DNA of 64,000 bases. Origin: Sorex araneus (taxonomy: Eukaryota; Chordata; Mammalia; Eulipotyphla; Soricidae). The DNA lies in assembly GCF_027595985.1 (NCBI RefSeq), contig NC_073305.1:170632172-170696171 (forward strand), given 5' to 3'. Positions 1 to 10,192 of the stretch are shown here, piece after piece. The position numbers and the translations under genes are program-made. Under the pieces are notes generated by a model, which saw only the letters and a program-made list of their open reading frames with translations, had not been told where the DNA came from and ran no database searches. Each line of letters begins with the position of its first letter. Positions within the stretch are counted from its first letter, which is position 1.

Positions 1-70
1 TTCTGGTACTGGAGATCGAATGTGGGTCAATTGTGTGCAAGGCAAATGCCTTACCTATTGTGCTATTTCT
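1..70 (-). repeat. SOR-A SINE, partial at window edge
   Basis: The bases read as the reverse complement of a SOR-A head: the gatcgaatgtgggtc stretch is the B-box region and gtgctatttct is the A-box end. The rest of the element lies to the left of the window. Confidence 0.7.
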
Positions 71-137
71 TGCATGAGGAACTGCATTTAAATGTTTGTT
101 TAGTTTAAAATAATTTTAGCTTAACTACTATATGTAA

Positions 138-392
138 GGGCTGGAGCGATAGCAGAGCGATAGGGCATTCGCCTTTCACACAGCCAACCCGTGTTCCATT
201 CCTCTGCCCCTCTCGGAGAGCCCAGCAAGCTACCAAGAGTATGGCGCCCACGTGGCAGAGCCTGGCAAACTACCCGTGGCATATTGGATATGCCAAAAAC
301 AGTAACAATAAGTCTCACCATGGGAGATGTTACTGGTGCCTGCTCGAGCAAATCGATGAGCAACGGGATGACAGTGACAGTGACAGTGACAG
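138..392 (+). repeat. SOR-B SINE, full length
   Basis: A complete copy: tRNA-like head from gggctggagcgatag, the SOR-B middle (ctctcggagagccc, then ggcatattggatatgcc), and the RTE-like tail ending in repeated tgacag. It is flanked by the 8-bp direct repeat ctatatgt at 128-135 and 393-400, consistent with a target-site duplication. Confidence 0.9.
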
Positions 393-838
393 CTATATGT
401 GCTATTGTGATTGACAGTGCAGATCTCGGTGATGTGTCAGGTGTGGTCTGCTGAGCACCATTCCCTTAACCCCATTTCTCTCTTCAACAGGATTGAGAAC
501 AGCTATTCCTTAATATATGCAACATCATTTACCCAGCAGCATTGCAGATAGAGAAGAAATAAAATATAAGTTACATGAAAATAGCAAATGTTAGCAAGGA
601 GGTGAAGAGTACTTCTATATTGCTAGTATAGCAATATGCAGCCAGTGTAGAAATGGTATGGCCATATGACATAGCTATAAATAATGATGGCATGTAACTA
701 TCCTATCCATAAAACTATGCTTTTACATTTCTACTTTGAATATGTACCTCTCCCAACCAGACACACAAAAGAAAGGATAGAAAGAGGAATACTATTTAGT
801 CTTTACCAAAAAAAAAAAAGGAATTTTGACATATGGTT
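393..838. other. Non-repetitive AT-rich spacer
   Basis: No gene or recognisable repeat is seen. An A-run at about 808-819 precedes an old L1 fragment. Confidence 0.5.
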
Positions 839-839
839 G

Positions 840-1545
840 CACATGATAATAAACCTTTGAGCCATTTGACTAAGTGAAATGAGCCAGTCACTAAAGTAAA
901 AATCCCATTTTGCTACTTATATGAGGCATATAGAGTAGGCAAATTCACATAAATAGGAAACATCATGATGGTTCCCATGGGTTACAGGGAAAAAGAATGA
1001 TAAGTCAATGTTTAATGGGCTCACAGGTTTTCCCCACTGTATGGAAATGAAGACTTGGTATCACTTGGTATTTTTAGGGTTTGAGAACACTATTACAATT
1101 AATTGATAGGGATTTTTTAGCATGTCCAGAGCCACAAAATAACCTAACAAATAAGATCATTCTATTCTTAGATGATGAGGAAAATATAATTTTTGTTGGG
1201 TAAAATGAAACAGTTCTGGAAATACTGATAATTGCACAACAATGTGAATAATAAGGTAACTCATTATTTAAATTAAACTTTACACTCAAATTTACACTTC
1301 AAGATGTTTATTTGTTTTATATTTTTATTCATTTATTTTTTTGGGGGGCACCACACCTGGAGATACTCAGAAGTTACTCCTGGTTTTGCACTCAGCAATT
1401 ACTCTTGATGGTGCTCAGGGACCATGTGGGATACTGGGGATTGAACCCAGGTCAGCCACACGCAAGGCAAATGCCCTACCCTCTGTACTATTACTCTGAC
1501 CCCATACACTTCAAGATGTTTAAAGTGGCAAAATATGTTCAGGGA
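840..1545 (+). mobile_element. Old L1 3' end, interrupted by a SINE
   Basis: Several blocks resemble the 3' region of old mammalian L1 (L1M-type). These are gactaagtgaaatgagcc near 868, ttatatgaggcat near 917, and attgcacaacaatgtgaat near 1231. The match resumes after the SINE at 1311-1504 (tacacttcaag, then ttaaagtgg). The assignment is from remembered family consensus, so the edges are approximate. No coding capacity survives. Confidence 0.6.
1311..1504 (-). repeat. SOR-A SINE with 18-bp target duplication
   Basis: A full minus-strand copy: the T-run is the reverse complement of its A-tail and the head ends at tactattactctgacccc. It is flanked by a perfect 18-bp direct repeat (tacacttcaagatgttta) at 1293-1310 and 1505-1522. 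It lies inside the old L1 fragment, so it is the younger insertion. Confidence 0.94.
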
Positions 1546-1557
1546 GAATTAGCTTGG

Positions 1558-1718
1558 ACCACACTCAGCTATGCTCAATATAGCTTATTCCTGGCTCTTT
1601 ATTCAGGGATCATTTCTGACTGGTGTTCAGTGGATCAAACACAGACCCAGGGATCAAACTGGGATCTACTGCATGCAAGGCAAGCTCCTTAAACTCTGTA
1701 CTATCTCTCCAAAACCGG
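1558..1718 (-). repeat. SOR-A SINE, diverged
   Basis: A degraded minus-strand copy, recognisable by ttattcctggctc, ttcagggatcatttctg, gatcaaactggg and tgcatgcaaggcaagc. It is much more diverged than the neighbouring copy at 1311-1504. Confidence 0.7.
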
Positions 1719-2199
1719 AAAGTTTTCACCATACGTATTTTATCATCTTATAAAGAGATAGCTTCAAAGCGTGTCAAGCAAGAGGTCCGTGAACCAAGCA
1801 TTGACAAGAAATAGCTGTAGGTGATTGCTACTTGGAATAAACATATAAAATGATGATTTAGAGAGGAAAATGACATTGGAGGAATTTCCCCCGAAGGAGT
1901 GGCTGTGTTTAGACAGCCTTCCCATCCTGAGAGCTGATACAAGGCACAGATTAGGTAGGGTATACAAGATGATTCATACAAGGGACAAGCCCTAACAAGG
2001 CAGTCATGCCCCTCTGTAGGGGCGTAAGTCACTATTTCATTTGGGCTTTTCTGTAACCTAAGATCCTCATCGGTTCTCTGCTAAAAATTCCAAACTGAAG
2101 GCAAGTGCCAATCCCTCCGGAAGAAATCTACAAAACAAAGAAGATATATCTGATATTCTAGTTGCTGTTGCTCAGATCAAGAAAACTCAGGTCGGGTCA

Positions 2200-2382
2200 G
2201 GGGCTGGCTCGATAGTACCACAATAGGGCACTTGCCTTGCTCACAGCTGACCAGCGTTTTTTTACCTGGCACCTCTCATGGTCCCTCAAGCCTGGCAGTA
2301 GTAATTCCTGAGCACTCGGTGTGCAGAGCCAGGAGTAATCCCTGGGCACTGCAGGGTGTGGCCCCAAAACCAAAGGGGGAAA
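2200..2382 (+). repeat. SOR-A SINE
   Basis: The head ggggctggctcgatag and the body ending gggtgtggccccaaaacc are present. A small T-run (tttttt) interrupts the B-box region. Confidence 0.8.
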
Positions 2383-2395
2383 AACCCTTCAGGTC

Positions 2396-2511
2396 AGGGC
2401 TAGCACAATAGTACAGCGGGTAAGGTATTTGTCTTGTATCTTTTGACCCAGTTTTTATTCCCTTTAACCCTCTTTATGAGCAATGTGACCCAAACAAAAC
2501 AAAACAAACAA
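2396..2511 (+). repeat. SOR-A SINE, internally deleted
   Basis: It begins agggctagcacaatagtac and ends in an A-rich aaacaaaacaaaac tail. The central body is largely missing. It directly follows another SOR-A copy in the same orientation. Confidence 0.65.
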
Positions 2512-2540
2512 ATATAAGTCTGGATTATCTTACTCTCTTA

Positions 2541-2792
2541 TAGCACTGTAGCACTGTACTCCCATTGTTCATCAATTTGCTCAAGCGGGCACCAGTAACA
2601 TCTCCATTGTGAGACTTGTTGTTACTGTTTTTGGCATATCAAATACGCCACAAGTAGCCACAGGTAGCTTGCCAAGCTCTGCTGTGTGAGGGGGATTCTC
2701 TTGGGAGCTTGGCAGGCTCTCGGAGAGTAATCGAACCAGGGTTGGCCATGTGCAAGGCAAATGCCCTACCCGCTGTGCTATTGCTCCAGTCC
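2541..2792 (-). repeat. SOR-B SINE
   Basis: A minus-strand full copy: tail repeats (tagcactgtagcactgta), the RTE-like block (caagcgggcaccagtaac), the gttactgtttttggcatat core, and the head ending gctattgctccagtcc. The small tail repeat is of the tagcactg type. Confidence 0.9.
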
Positions 2793-2802
2793 ACTCTCAC
2801 TT

Positions 2803-3031
2803 AAAGAGAGAATGTAAATGACGCTTTTGAAGCAGTTAACAAGCATTATTTTAATGAATTGAAGGTTCTAGAACATCAAGAAATTGTTGCAGTCTTATAA
2901 TTACAGACATTCAGTTGGAAAAATATATGTCAGTTTTAAGAAAGTGGCACAATTTCTTGATCTTCTAGAACCTTCAACTTATTAAAACTATGCTTGTTAA
3001 TTGCTTCAAAAACGTCATTTATATTCTCTTT
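2803..3031. repeat. Long imperfect inverted repeat (palindrome)
   Basis: Arms 2803-2888 and 2947-3031 are reverse complements over about 85 bp with roughly eight mismatches and one 2-bp gap by hand alignment, around a spacer of about 58 bp. The arms include gaaggttctagaa on the left and ttctagaaccttc on the right. No transposon family is recognised. Confidence 0.85.
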
Positions 3032-3194
3032 CCTCTGCTTTCTCTATTTAGATGCCAGGCCTGTTGCTCTTATTTCCTTTGCAAAGATCCTCAACTTGTC
3101 CTTTCTCCTCCATCACATTTACCTGGCAGCTCCAAACACTGGTTATATCTGAACTTTTCTCTAGTTCTTGAATGTTTGCTAAAATGTGAATGAT

Positions 3195-3349
3195 TTTTTT
3201 GGTTTGGGTCTGGGGACCACACTTGGAGGTGCTCGGAGCTCACTTCTGGCTCTGCACTTAGGCATCACTCCAAATGGTACTGGGGACCGAACCCAGGACC
3301 TGCATGCAAAGCATATGTCTTACTTGCTGTGTTATTCTCTGTCTGACTC
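3195..3349 (-). repeat. SOR-A SINE
   Basis: A minus-strand copy with ggaccacacttggaggtgc, ggctctgcacttaggcatc and gaacccaggacctgcatgc. The head end is diverged (gttattctctgtctgac). Confidence 0.83.
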
Positions 3350-3917
3350 TTTAATATGAATCAACTCTGTAGTCAATATCATAAACAAAATAAGTCAGTA
3401 GCCAAAGGGTAAAGATTATATAATTTCATATATATGAGGGGTCTGGAAAAGTCAAATTTGAAAAGACAGATAGCAGAGCTGTGGTTGTCCGTTCTAGGAG
3501 GCAGAGGAAACGGGAAATTAGTGTGTTTCCTGGGTTTTCCAGGCACACAAGTGGGTGAGTGAGATTGGTGTGAACACACCACTACTCTGACTTCCCTCTA
3601 TCGTCGTGATCCTGGTCTTTAAACTCTATCCAACAGTTTGACCATATTTTTTAAGTCCATTTATTTTCTCCCGATGCTACTTCAAAATTTTTCCTCTTTC
3701 CCACAAATCCTCTCAGCGAGGCCTTTGCTTCCTTGTTGCTTAAACATGTTCCTGCCTCCATATTCAGCAACATCTGTGCTCAGACATGCTCCTAGCCTCC
3801 TTTTCTCAGGGGGAAAAAAAAAATCTACCTCCTACTTAATCCCATCCCCACTTGTTTACTGAGGGCATTACACCAGCAATTTTTCCGTTTCTCTCTTGCA
3901 TTAACACTTTATTTATT
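3350..3917. other. Spacer, no firm feature
   Basis: No gene is seen. The stretch near 3640-3800 (including gaggcctttgcttccttg) is faintly reminiscent of LINE2-type repeats, too weak to call. Confidence 0.4.
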
Positions 3918-4087
3918 TTTAGGGTTTTTTTTTTTCCGCACCCAGCTCTGAGCAGGGATTATCCCTGGCTCTGCATTCAGGGAACAGCTCTTTGGTGGCA
4001 CAAGGGACCAAATGGGATATGGGGATGGAACTCAGGTCTGCTGTGTGCAAGGCAGGTTCCCAACCCACTGTACTATCTCTCCAGCCT
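3918..4087 (-). repeat. SOR-A SINE
   Basis: A minus-strand copy starting with a T-run and ending ctgtactatctctccagcc. The body carries an insertion-like difference around ctctttggtggcacaag. Confidence 0.85.
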
Positions 4088-4281
4088 CAACACTACTTTT
4101 CTTTTCCTTCTGGCTCATGCCCGCGAATATACAAATAAATATAACCTCGGATTAAAGAAAAAAAAAAACAAGAACCATCCCTTAACCATTTCCCCATTCC
4201 TTTGTTTCATTATCTTTTAACGTTTTCTTTGGGCCTAGTGTAAATAGGTTTCAATCGCTACACACTAACCAAACTCTCCTT

Positions 4282-4716
4282 ATTTCTTCCCTTTTATTTT
4301 TGTATTTACTTTTTATTGAATCACTGTGAGATACATAGTTGCAAAGCTGTTCATGATCAGGTTTTAGTCATATAATGTTCCAACCCCCACCCCTCCACCA
4401 GAGTACATTCCCCACCACCAATGTCCCCAGTTTCCCTCCCTCTACCCACCCTCCCCCAGGTTGGGACTTTTCTTCTTTCTCTCTATCCCTCTGGGCATAA
4501 GAGTTTGCAATACAGATACTGAGATGTTATCATGTTTGTACCCTTAACCTACTTTCAGCAGTTCTTATCCAGAGCGATCATTTCCAGCTATCATTTTCAT
4601 AGTGATCCCTTCTCTCTCCCAATTGCCTTCTCCCTCAGCACCAGAGGCAGGCGTCCAACCATGGCCCAACCCTCCTGGTCCTTGCTTCTACTGTCCTTGG
4701 GTGTTAGTCTCATTCT
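4282..4716 (-). mobile_element. 5'-truncated L1 3' end with 14-bp target duplication
   Basis: A minus-strand copy of the young L1 3' UTR seen about ten times in this window: ttttattgaatcactgtg next to the degenerate tail, then ccctccaccagagtacatt and the C-rich complement of a polypurine run. The 14-bp direct repeat accaaactctcctt at 4268-4281 and 4717-4730 bounds the insertion exactly. No ORF is retained. Confidence 0.88.
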
Positions 4717-4968
4717 ACCAAACTCTCCTTGTCAAGTTTGCCCTTGGTCACCGTCTGGTCAAGGCCATTGCTCAGTTTTCAGTCCTAATTATTCAACCCC
4801 CATTACTTAATAGAGTGGATCTTGAAACTTATTTTTTTTTTTTTAGCTTTGGAACCACTATTGTTACTTTTCTCCTTATTGCACTTTACCAAATTTTCAC
4901 CATCTTGATGTCTGAATTTTAGAGTAACTGTCCTCAATTCAGACTTGACACACCAAAATTCTTCCAGA

Positions 4969-5215
4969 CAGGAGAGCTAGTATAGGGCTGATGGCACATG
5001 TCTTGCCTGAGACCCACTCAAGTTCCATCCCATCTGTATATGGGCGCCTGAGCACCACCAGCTGCAGCATAGGAGGCCCCTAAGCATCACTGAAGTGGTC
5101 TTAACCAGTGTATCCCCAGGTTCCTGCACTGAATACCCAGACCATATGGCCACAAATCACTGGGAGGGACCCCCAGGCCTCCTAAGCATCACTTGAGAGA
5201 TACCAAACAGCCCCC
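4969..5215 (+). repeat. Diverged SOR-like SINE, low certainty
   Basis: Elements of the SOR body can be recognised: gacaggagagctagtatagg like a head, gtatatgggcgcctgagca like catatggtcccctgagca, and a second ctaagcatcac repeated in the right half. It could be two old overlapping copies. Confidence 0.4.
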
Positions 5216-5574
5216 ACAAAATTCCATCTGTCTAACAACTATAGACTGAGGACTTCCAACGGAGGTGCTCATCCTAGATTCACCTAGCCGACCACTTTCC
5301 TGTCAGTGTCCAAAATAGAACCCTTAATCCACAATAATCTTTTCATCTCTTTCCTCACCCCCTACAAACTGCTTCTCAGTACAGATTCCCCAACTCAGAA
5401 GAAGGAACCACTTTTTCTTCTCAGTTGCTCTGAGTAAAATATGTTCATCCTTCAATCTTTTTGCTTTCCCAAGCACTTGACTACAATTCATTTGCCAAAT
5501 CCCGTTAGGCCCTCTCTCCCTGTGGACATATCCAGAGCCTGCCTGGTTCTTCGCAGTTCTGTGGCTTAGCTTCC
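5216..5574. other. Spacer, nothing recognised
   Basis: A pyrimidine-rich, non-repetitive looking stretch with no gene signal on either strand. Confidence 0.4.
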
Positions 5575-6060
5575 AGCCGTCAGAGCTCTCCAGAGAACAA
5601 AACAATTTCTCCTGCATGTATAATATGATGTGTATATGTCCACATGGAGAGACATGATATGGGATTGACTCACGAGATCGTGAAGAAGTCCCCAGACCTG
5701 GAGTTGGTGAGTTGGCAAAGGGAGCGAAGAATTCCTGTAAGAGAATTCCTGCCTGAGCCTGAGGACCCGAGAATCAGGATAATAGTGTCCGTTCAGTTTG
5801 ATAGCAAGTGCAAAGACAAGAGGCAAGGGAGGTCCCAGCTTGAAGACAGAGAGAAAAATCCTCCCCTACCCTAACTTTCGCTCTGTCTAGGTTTTCAATA
5901 TCTTGGATGAAGACTCACCCATAGAAAGAGAGCAACAGCCTCTACTCCTTCTCCAGCTTTAAATGTTAATCTCCTCCATGGACACACCCAGAAGAATGTT
6001 TAACCAAATACCTGGGCACCAGTGGCCCAGTCAAGCTCACACCTAATATTAACCACCATA
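5575..6060 (+). repeat. Old mammal-wide interspersed repeat, family not assigned
   Basis: The sequence starts gagctctccagagaacaaa and ends with accaaatacctgggcacc followed by ggcccagtcaagctcac. I recall both ends as the borders of an abundant old mammalian repeat, but I cannot name the family with certainty. Short reading frames inside it are not conserved genes. Confidence 0.4.
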
Positions 6061-6749
6061 ATAGCTTCCTAACTGGTTGGTCTGCTCCCATCCCCATCAC
6101 TTAAGCCACTCCCCAATATGACAATGAATTGCAAACAACAACTTAAGAATAGACACAGTTCACTTTATCACCGCTCTGCTAAAAATTCTCCAGTGTCTTC
6201 CCTTCTCGATCAAAGAAAAATGCAAAAGCCCTCCTGACCACAGAGCATGATGCCTTGTGTGCAAAGAAGCCCCGACACCCACACTTCTCCCCTCATTCTC
6301 TTCCACCCGCAGCAAGGTTACAGCAAGCTGCCAGGCCTGCTCTTGTCTCAACAGATCTCTCAGCCTGAAATAGGCTTACTACAAAATCCACATTGTTTTC
6401 TCCCTCATCTACTTAAAAAAAAAAATTAGCAGTCTTTGTAACTCCCCCCTCTTTAAAAAAAAAACTCCCCCCTCTTTATTATATAATATCTCTTACTTTG
6501 CTTTACCTCTAAAATTAGCCTTTTGAAAAGGATTCACAGAAAAAAAATGTAAAGATAGTAGCATTCCCATAAAAACCTGTTCCTCTTTCCCCTGTCATGA
6601 CTATTTTGTATTCGCATTGTAGACTATCACAGCTAATACATCAGTCTTCACACTCTACTAGCAGCAAGTCCATCTTTGATTCAGCAGTCCTTTGGGACTT
6701 GATTCAGCAGTCCTTAGCTGTCTGTTTTGGTTTGTTTGCTAGTTTGATC
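6061..6749. other. Spacer with short A-rich repeats
   Basis: No gene is seen. A short direct duplication occurs near 6444-6476, where actcccccctcttt appears twice around an A-run. Part of 6150-6340 may be an old LINE2-like remnant. Confidence 0.4.
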
Positions 6750-6882
6750 ATTTTTTTGTGTGTGTGCCACACACAGTTGAGCTCAGGGATCACTCCTGGC
6801 AGTACTCCGGAATCTTATGAGGTACTAGGAATCCAACAGGGACGGCAGGCATCTTACTCTCTCTACTATTTTGCCAGACCTG
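6750..6882 (-). repeat. SOR-A SINE, partial
   Basis: A minus-strand copy with gctcagggatcactcctgg and a shortened head (ctctctactattttgcc). About 40 bases of body are missing compared with full copies. Confidence 0.75.
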
Positions 6883-7105
6883 CCATCTGTAGTTTTCTGT
6901 CATTTTTCTGTCCCAGGAATCCCATACCAGACACCACATTACATTTTTTGATTAGTACTTCTCCTTAGATCATTCATGGCTGTGACAACTTTTCAGATTC
7001 TGCTTGGTTTGAATATTCCATTGACAAGTCAGAGAACATTGGTTAGGGATGTCCCAACACTGGGGTTTGCTTATTTGTTTGTTTTCTTACAGTACTGTGG
7101 CTTTG

Positions 7106-7280
7106 GGGGTTAGGGAGATAGTAGTGCTTAGGGCATTTGCCTTGTACGGGACTGGCTAGAATCTGACCCCAGGCACCCCAGATGGTCCCCCAGGTGCCAC
7201 CTGCAGTGATTCCTGAGGGCCCAGCCAGGAATAAACCCTGAGCACCATCGGGTGTGGACCCAAAACAAACAAAAGACCCG
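7106..7280 (+). repeat. SOR-A SINE
   Basis: Head gttagggagatagtagtg, body gatggtcccccaggtgcc, and end ggtgtggacccaaaacaaac. It has an A-rich rather than a pure A tail. Confidence 0.85.
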
Positions 7281-7499
7281 AACTATAACTGTACTTGGGG
7301 AACACCACAGAGGTAAAGGGCCATTGTCACGTCAGGAGCACATGCCATTTTTATGATTTATGGCTGTTCATGTAAACCTTGGTCATCCGGTCCAGTGAGT
7401 GTTCATTAAGCGTCCCCAGTGAAAAGGCACGCCTGCACTTTCGGGGAGAAAATCAATTTGAGCTGCGTACACTTTTCAAAAAAATTTTTGAGGCATACT

Positions 7500-7625
7500 C
7501 GGCTTGCTGAGGGGTGCCTGGCTCTGCACTCAGGAATCACTTTTGGTGGCACTCAGGGGACCACACGATAGAACCCAGAGCTGCCTGTGCAAGGCAGATG
7601 CTTCCCTCTGTGCTACGCCTGGCCC
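7500..7625 (-). repeat. SOR-A SINE, partial
   Basis: A minus-strand copy with ctggctctgcactcaggaa, gcactcaggggaccac and a diverged head gctacgcctggccc. The tail-proximal part is shortened. Confidence 0.75.
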
Positions 7626-7918
7626 AGTGCAGTACAGAGACTTAAGGAGTGGGAAGTTAAGGGGTTTCCTTGAGAGAGTGTCCTCATAAAAAGATTCAGA
7701 GTTCTGTACTGGAGATCAAGCTCTTCGCCACCATTCATTCAATTATTTATTTATATTGTTCAGAATTTAGCGTCTCACCCCCCATCCCCACACCCTACAG
7801 TTTGCAATTTAATCCTATTTTATTTGTTTCTGCAAATTGTTCATCGCTGAGATTGGGAAGATTTTTCACTTATCTCCCTTGAGTCTTGGGCAATACCTTT
7901 AATTCCCCCGACCTCCAC

Positions 7919-8096
7919 CTTTTTTTTGGGGGGAGGGTGCACACCTAAAGGTGCTCAGGGTTTACTCCTGACTCTACACTCAGGAATCACTCCTGGCGGT
8001 GCTGGGGAACTGTATGGAATGGGGGTGCAGAGAAATCCAAGCCGGTCAGCAGCAGGCAAGGCAAGTGCTCTATCTTCTGTATTATCACGTGGGTCC
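7919..8096 (-). repeat. SOR-A SINE
   Basis: A minus-strand copy: a T-run, then acacctaaaggtgctcagg, ggaatcactcctggcggtg and a diverged head. A possible second very degraded copy follows at about 8110-8250. Confidence 0.8.
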
Positions 8097-8253
8097 CTAC
8101 TCCCCCCTCCCCACCCTTCTTTTTTGGGTGGAGGGTGGTGGGTTGGAGTTGCCATACTAGAGATGCTGAGGGTGGTGCCAACCTTGGAACCTTCCCTGGG
8201 GGCGGGGGAAAGGGGATATCATGGTTCTGGCCTGCAAAGTGCTCTCAGGCCTC

Positions 8254-8257
<4 letters not shown>

Positions 8258-8321
<64 letters not shown>

Positions 8322-8330
8322 CTCTCTCTC
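8258..8330. repeat. (TC)n microsatellite
   Basis: About 73 bp of TC dinucleotide with one TGTTT interruption near 8317. Confidence 0.98.
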
Positions 8331-8337
8331 CCTTTTG

Positions 8338-8976
8338 TTGTTTTTTTTATTTTTATTTTCATTTTTCAAAAGTTTTTAAATTTTATTGAATCACCATGAG
8401 ATAGTTACAAGCTTTCATGTTTGGGTTACAATCTCACAATGATCAAACACCCATCCCTCCACCAGTGCACATTCCCCACCACCAATATCCCCGGTATACC
8501 CCCCCTTCCCATCCTCCCCCTGCCTCCATGGCAGGCAATATTCCCCATACTCTCTCTCTCTCTACTTTTGGGCATTATGGCTTGCAACACAGACACTGAG
8601 AGGTCATCATGTTTGGTCCATTATCTACTTTAGGCATGCATCTCCCATCCCAACTGGTTGCTCCAGCCATCATTTTCTTAGTGATTCCTTCTCTATTCCA
8701 TCTGCCTTCTCCCCTCCGCTCATGAAGCAGGCTTCCAGCTATGGGACAATCCCCCTGGCCCTTGTATTTACTTTCCTTGGGTGTCAGCCTCATGTGATGC
8801 TACCCTACACTCCACAAATGAGTGCAGTCCCTCTATGTCTGTCCCTCTCTTTCTGACTCATTTCACTTAACATGATACTCCCCATGGCTATCCATTTTTA
8901 AGTTTCCTCAAAAAAGACATACAAGTGGCCAAAAGGGACATAAAAAAAAATACTCCATATCACTGGTGGCCTCGTG
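8338..8976 (-). mobile_element. L1 insertion with 5' inversion
   Basis: From 8338 to about 8905 the sequence is a minus-strand L1 3' end: a T-rich tail complement, ttattgaatcaccatgag, then the L1 block tttcacttaacatgatac. From about 8907 to 8970 the same element turns over. Now the plus strand reads like the end of L1 ORF2 (ctcaaaaaagacatacaag, then gtggccaaaagggacat). A short direct repeat, cccttttg, at 8330-8337 and 8977-8984 flanks the whole. An inversion of the 5' part is the known outcome of twin priming during L1 integration. Confidence 0.78.
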
Positions 8977-9172
8977 CCCTTTTGGGTGAGCATTTTCTCA
9001 CATTTAAGCTCAGCCTTAATCTCCTTTCTTTAGAATGCCAGCAGGCCTAGGAGGGGAAGTGCCAGCAGTGTGAGGGGGTGGAAAAGGGATGTTACTTTTG
9101 GTCAAGGGAGCACCCGTGGCTCTTGACCACGCGCTCAATGGGTGCTGTTACCAGAATGACTGACCAACTGAC

Positions 9173-9224
9173 TGAATGAATGAATGAATGAATGAATGAA
9201 TGAATGAATGAATGAATGAATGAA
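9173..9224. repeat. (TGAA)n microsatellite
   Basis: Thirteen near-perfect TGAA units immediately upstream of the CpG island. Confidence 0.98.
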
Positions 9225-9289
9225 GCCCAGGTGTGGATGCCCAGGAGCACCGTGCGTCGTTGGTTCTCTCCGTGTGCAGGAAGACGGTG

Positions 9290-9840
9290 CTCAGCCTCGT
9301 GGAGCCGCTTTGTCCATCCCCCCCACCCCCGGCCGCCTGACCCGCCGGTGCAGGGCCAGGTTCCCGCAGCCCCACGACGTCACCAGCGCCGCGGGGATTC
9401 CCATGGAAAGTCCCACGCCGCGGCGTGGGGCGTGGGGGCGGGAGAGGAGACGTCGAAGATGCTGCTGCGCCCCCGTGGGAAGGCCCAGGGGCCGCGGCGG
9501 GCGCGGGTCCGGGGCGCTGGGCGGCCGGCGGGGCGGGGACGGGCGCGGCCGTCCCGGGGCGGGGCCTGTCCCCAGCTGCGGGCGCTTCCGACGCGGCGGC
9601 GGCCGGGGGTGGCCCGGCGCGTCCAGATGCGGCGGCGGCGGCGCGGAGCTCGGGCGGGCGGCGGCGGCGGGAGGCGCCGGGAGACGCGCGGCAGGTGTCC
9701 CACCCCTCCCGGCGCCGGAGCGGGGACGCGGCGGCTCGCACGGTTGGTCTGGTGCTGGGGGGCGTTTCTCTCCCTGCTGCGCCCCGCGGGGGTGCGGGGA
9801 CTGTGGGGGGCGGGCGGCGAGCGCACTGGGTGTGTGTGTG
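9290..9840 (+). promoter_or_regulatory. STX11: CpG island, probable STX11 promoter and non-coding exon 1
   Basis: This block of about 550 bp is very GC- and CpG-rich, in sharp contrast to its AT-rich surroundings, with GC-box clusters (ggggcggggac, cggggcggggcc near 9530-9565). It lies about 29 kb upstream of the STX11 coding exon on the same strand. Human STX11 has a short untranslated first exon far upstream of a single coding exon (from memory), so this is the natural place for the start. No TATA box is seen. The exact start site and exon end are not determined. Possible donors are CAG|GT at 9692-9696 and at about 9853. Frames of 160-260 codons on both strands here are GC-driven and show no family signature. 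Confidence 0.7.
9375..9429. promoter_or_regulatory. Cluster of CRE-like, two kappaB motifs and an 18-bp palindrome
   Basis: Within 55 bp lie cgacgtca (CRE-like, one base off consensus) at 9375-9382, ggggattccc (kappaB consensus) at 9393-9402, and ggaaagtccc (reverse complement of gggactttcc, the classic kappaB site) at 9405-9414. A perfect palindrome of 9+9 bp (cccacgccg and its complement) follows at 9412-9429. Function as NF-kappaB and CREB sites is inferred from motif match only. Inducible immune-cell expression of STX11 would fit. Confidence 0.5.
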
Positions 9841-10085
9841 GTGGGGGACACTGCAGGTGTGCGGGAGCGAGCACGTCGGGGATGAGCGCATCCTCGCCCT
9901 CACACCTCCGCCCCGCATCCCCGGGAGCACATGCTGGATGGCTCAGAGCAGAGTGATTTTTCCCCCTCTTTTCCCACCGAATGGGCGAGGTGCTAAGGGG
10001 CCACCTAGGAATTATTTCACAGGAACTTCGTGGACTTGGACCAAGTACCTAAGACTTCCTTGCATTTCAAGTTGAGAAGCTGGAG

Positions 10086-10086
<1 letters not shown>
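9841..10086. other. Edge of CpG island, probable start of STX11 intron 1
   Basis: GC content falls off through this stretch. No repeat is recognised and no coding signal is seen. Confidence 0.4.
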
Positions 10087-10128
<42 letters not shown>

Positions 10129-10135
10129 CTCTCTC

Positions 10136-10190
<55 letters not shown>
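10087..10190. repeat. (CT)n polypyrimidine tract
   Basis: About 100 bp of nearly pure CT with a few TTT and CCT interruptions, a few hundred bases downstream of the CpG island. It can in principle form triplex DNA. Confidence 0.98.

Positions 10191-10192
<2 letters not shown>

Noticed and set aside
3350-3917. LINE2 remnants here and at 6061-6749 and 44680-44890
   Set aside because: Similarity to remembered consensus is too weak to support a call without a profile search.
8110-8250. Possible further SOR-A copy
   Set aside because: Only scattered resemblance remains. It could equally be G-rich unique sequence.
9148-9956. Overlapping reading frames of 160-260 codons on both strands
   Set aside because: They lie in a CpG island where stop codons are rare by composition. 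Their translations are Pro/Arg/Gly/Ala-rich with no domain, and opposite strands are equally open.
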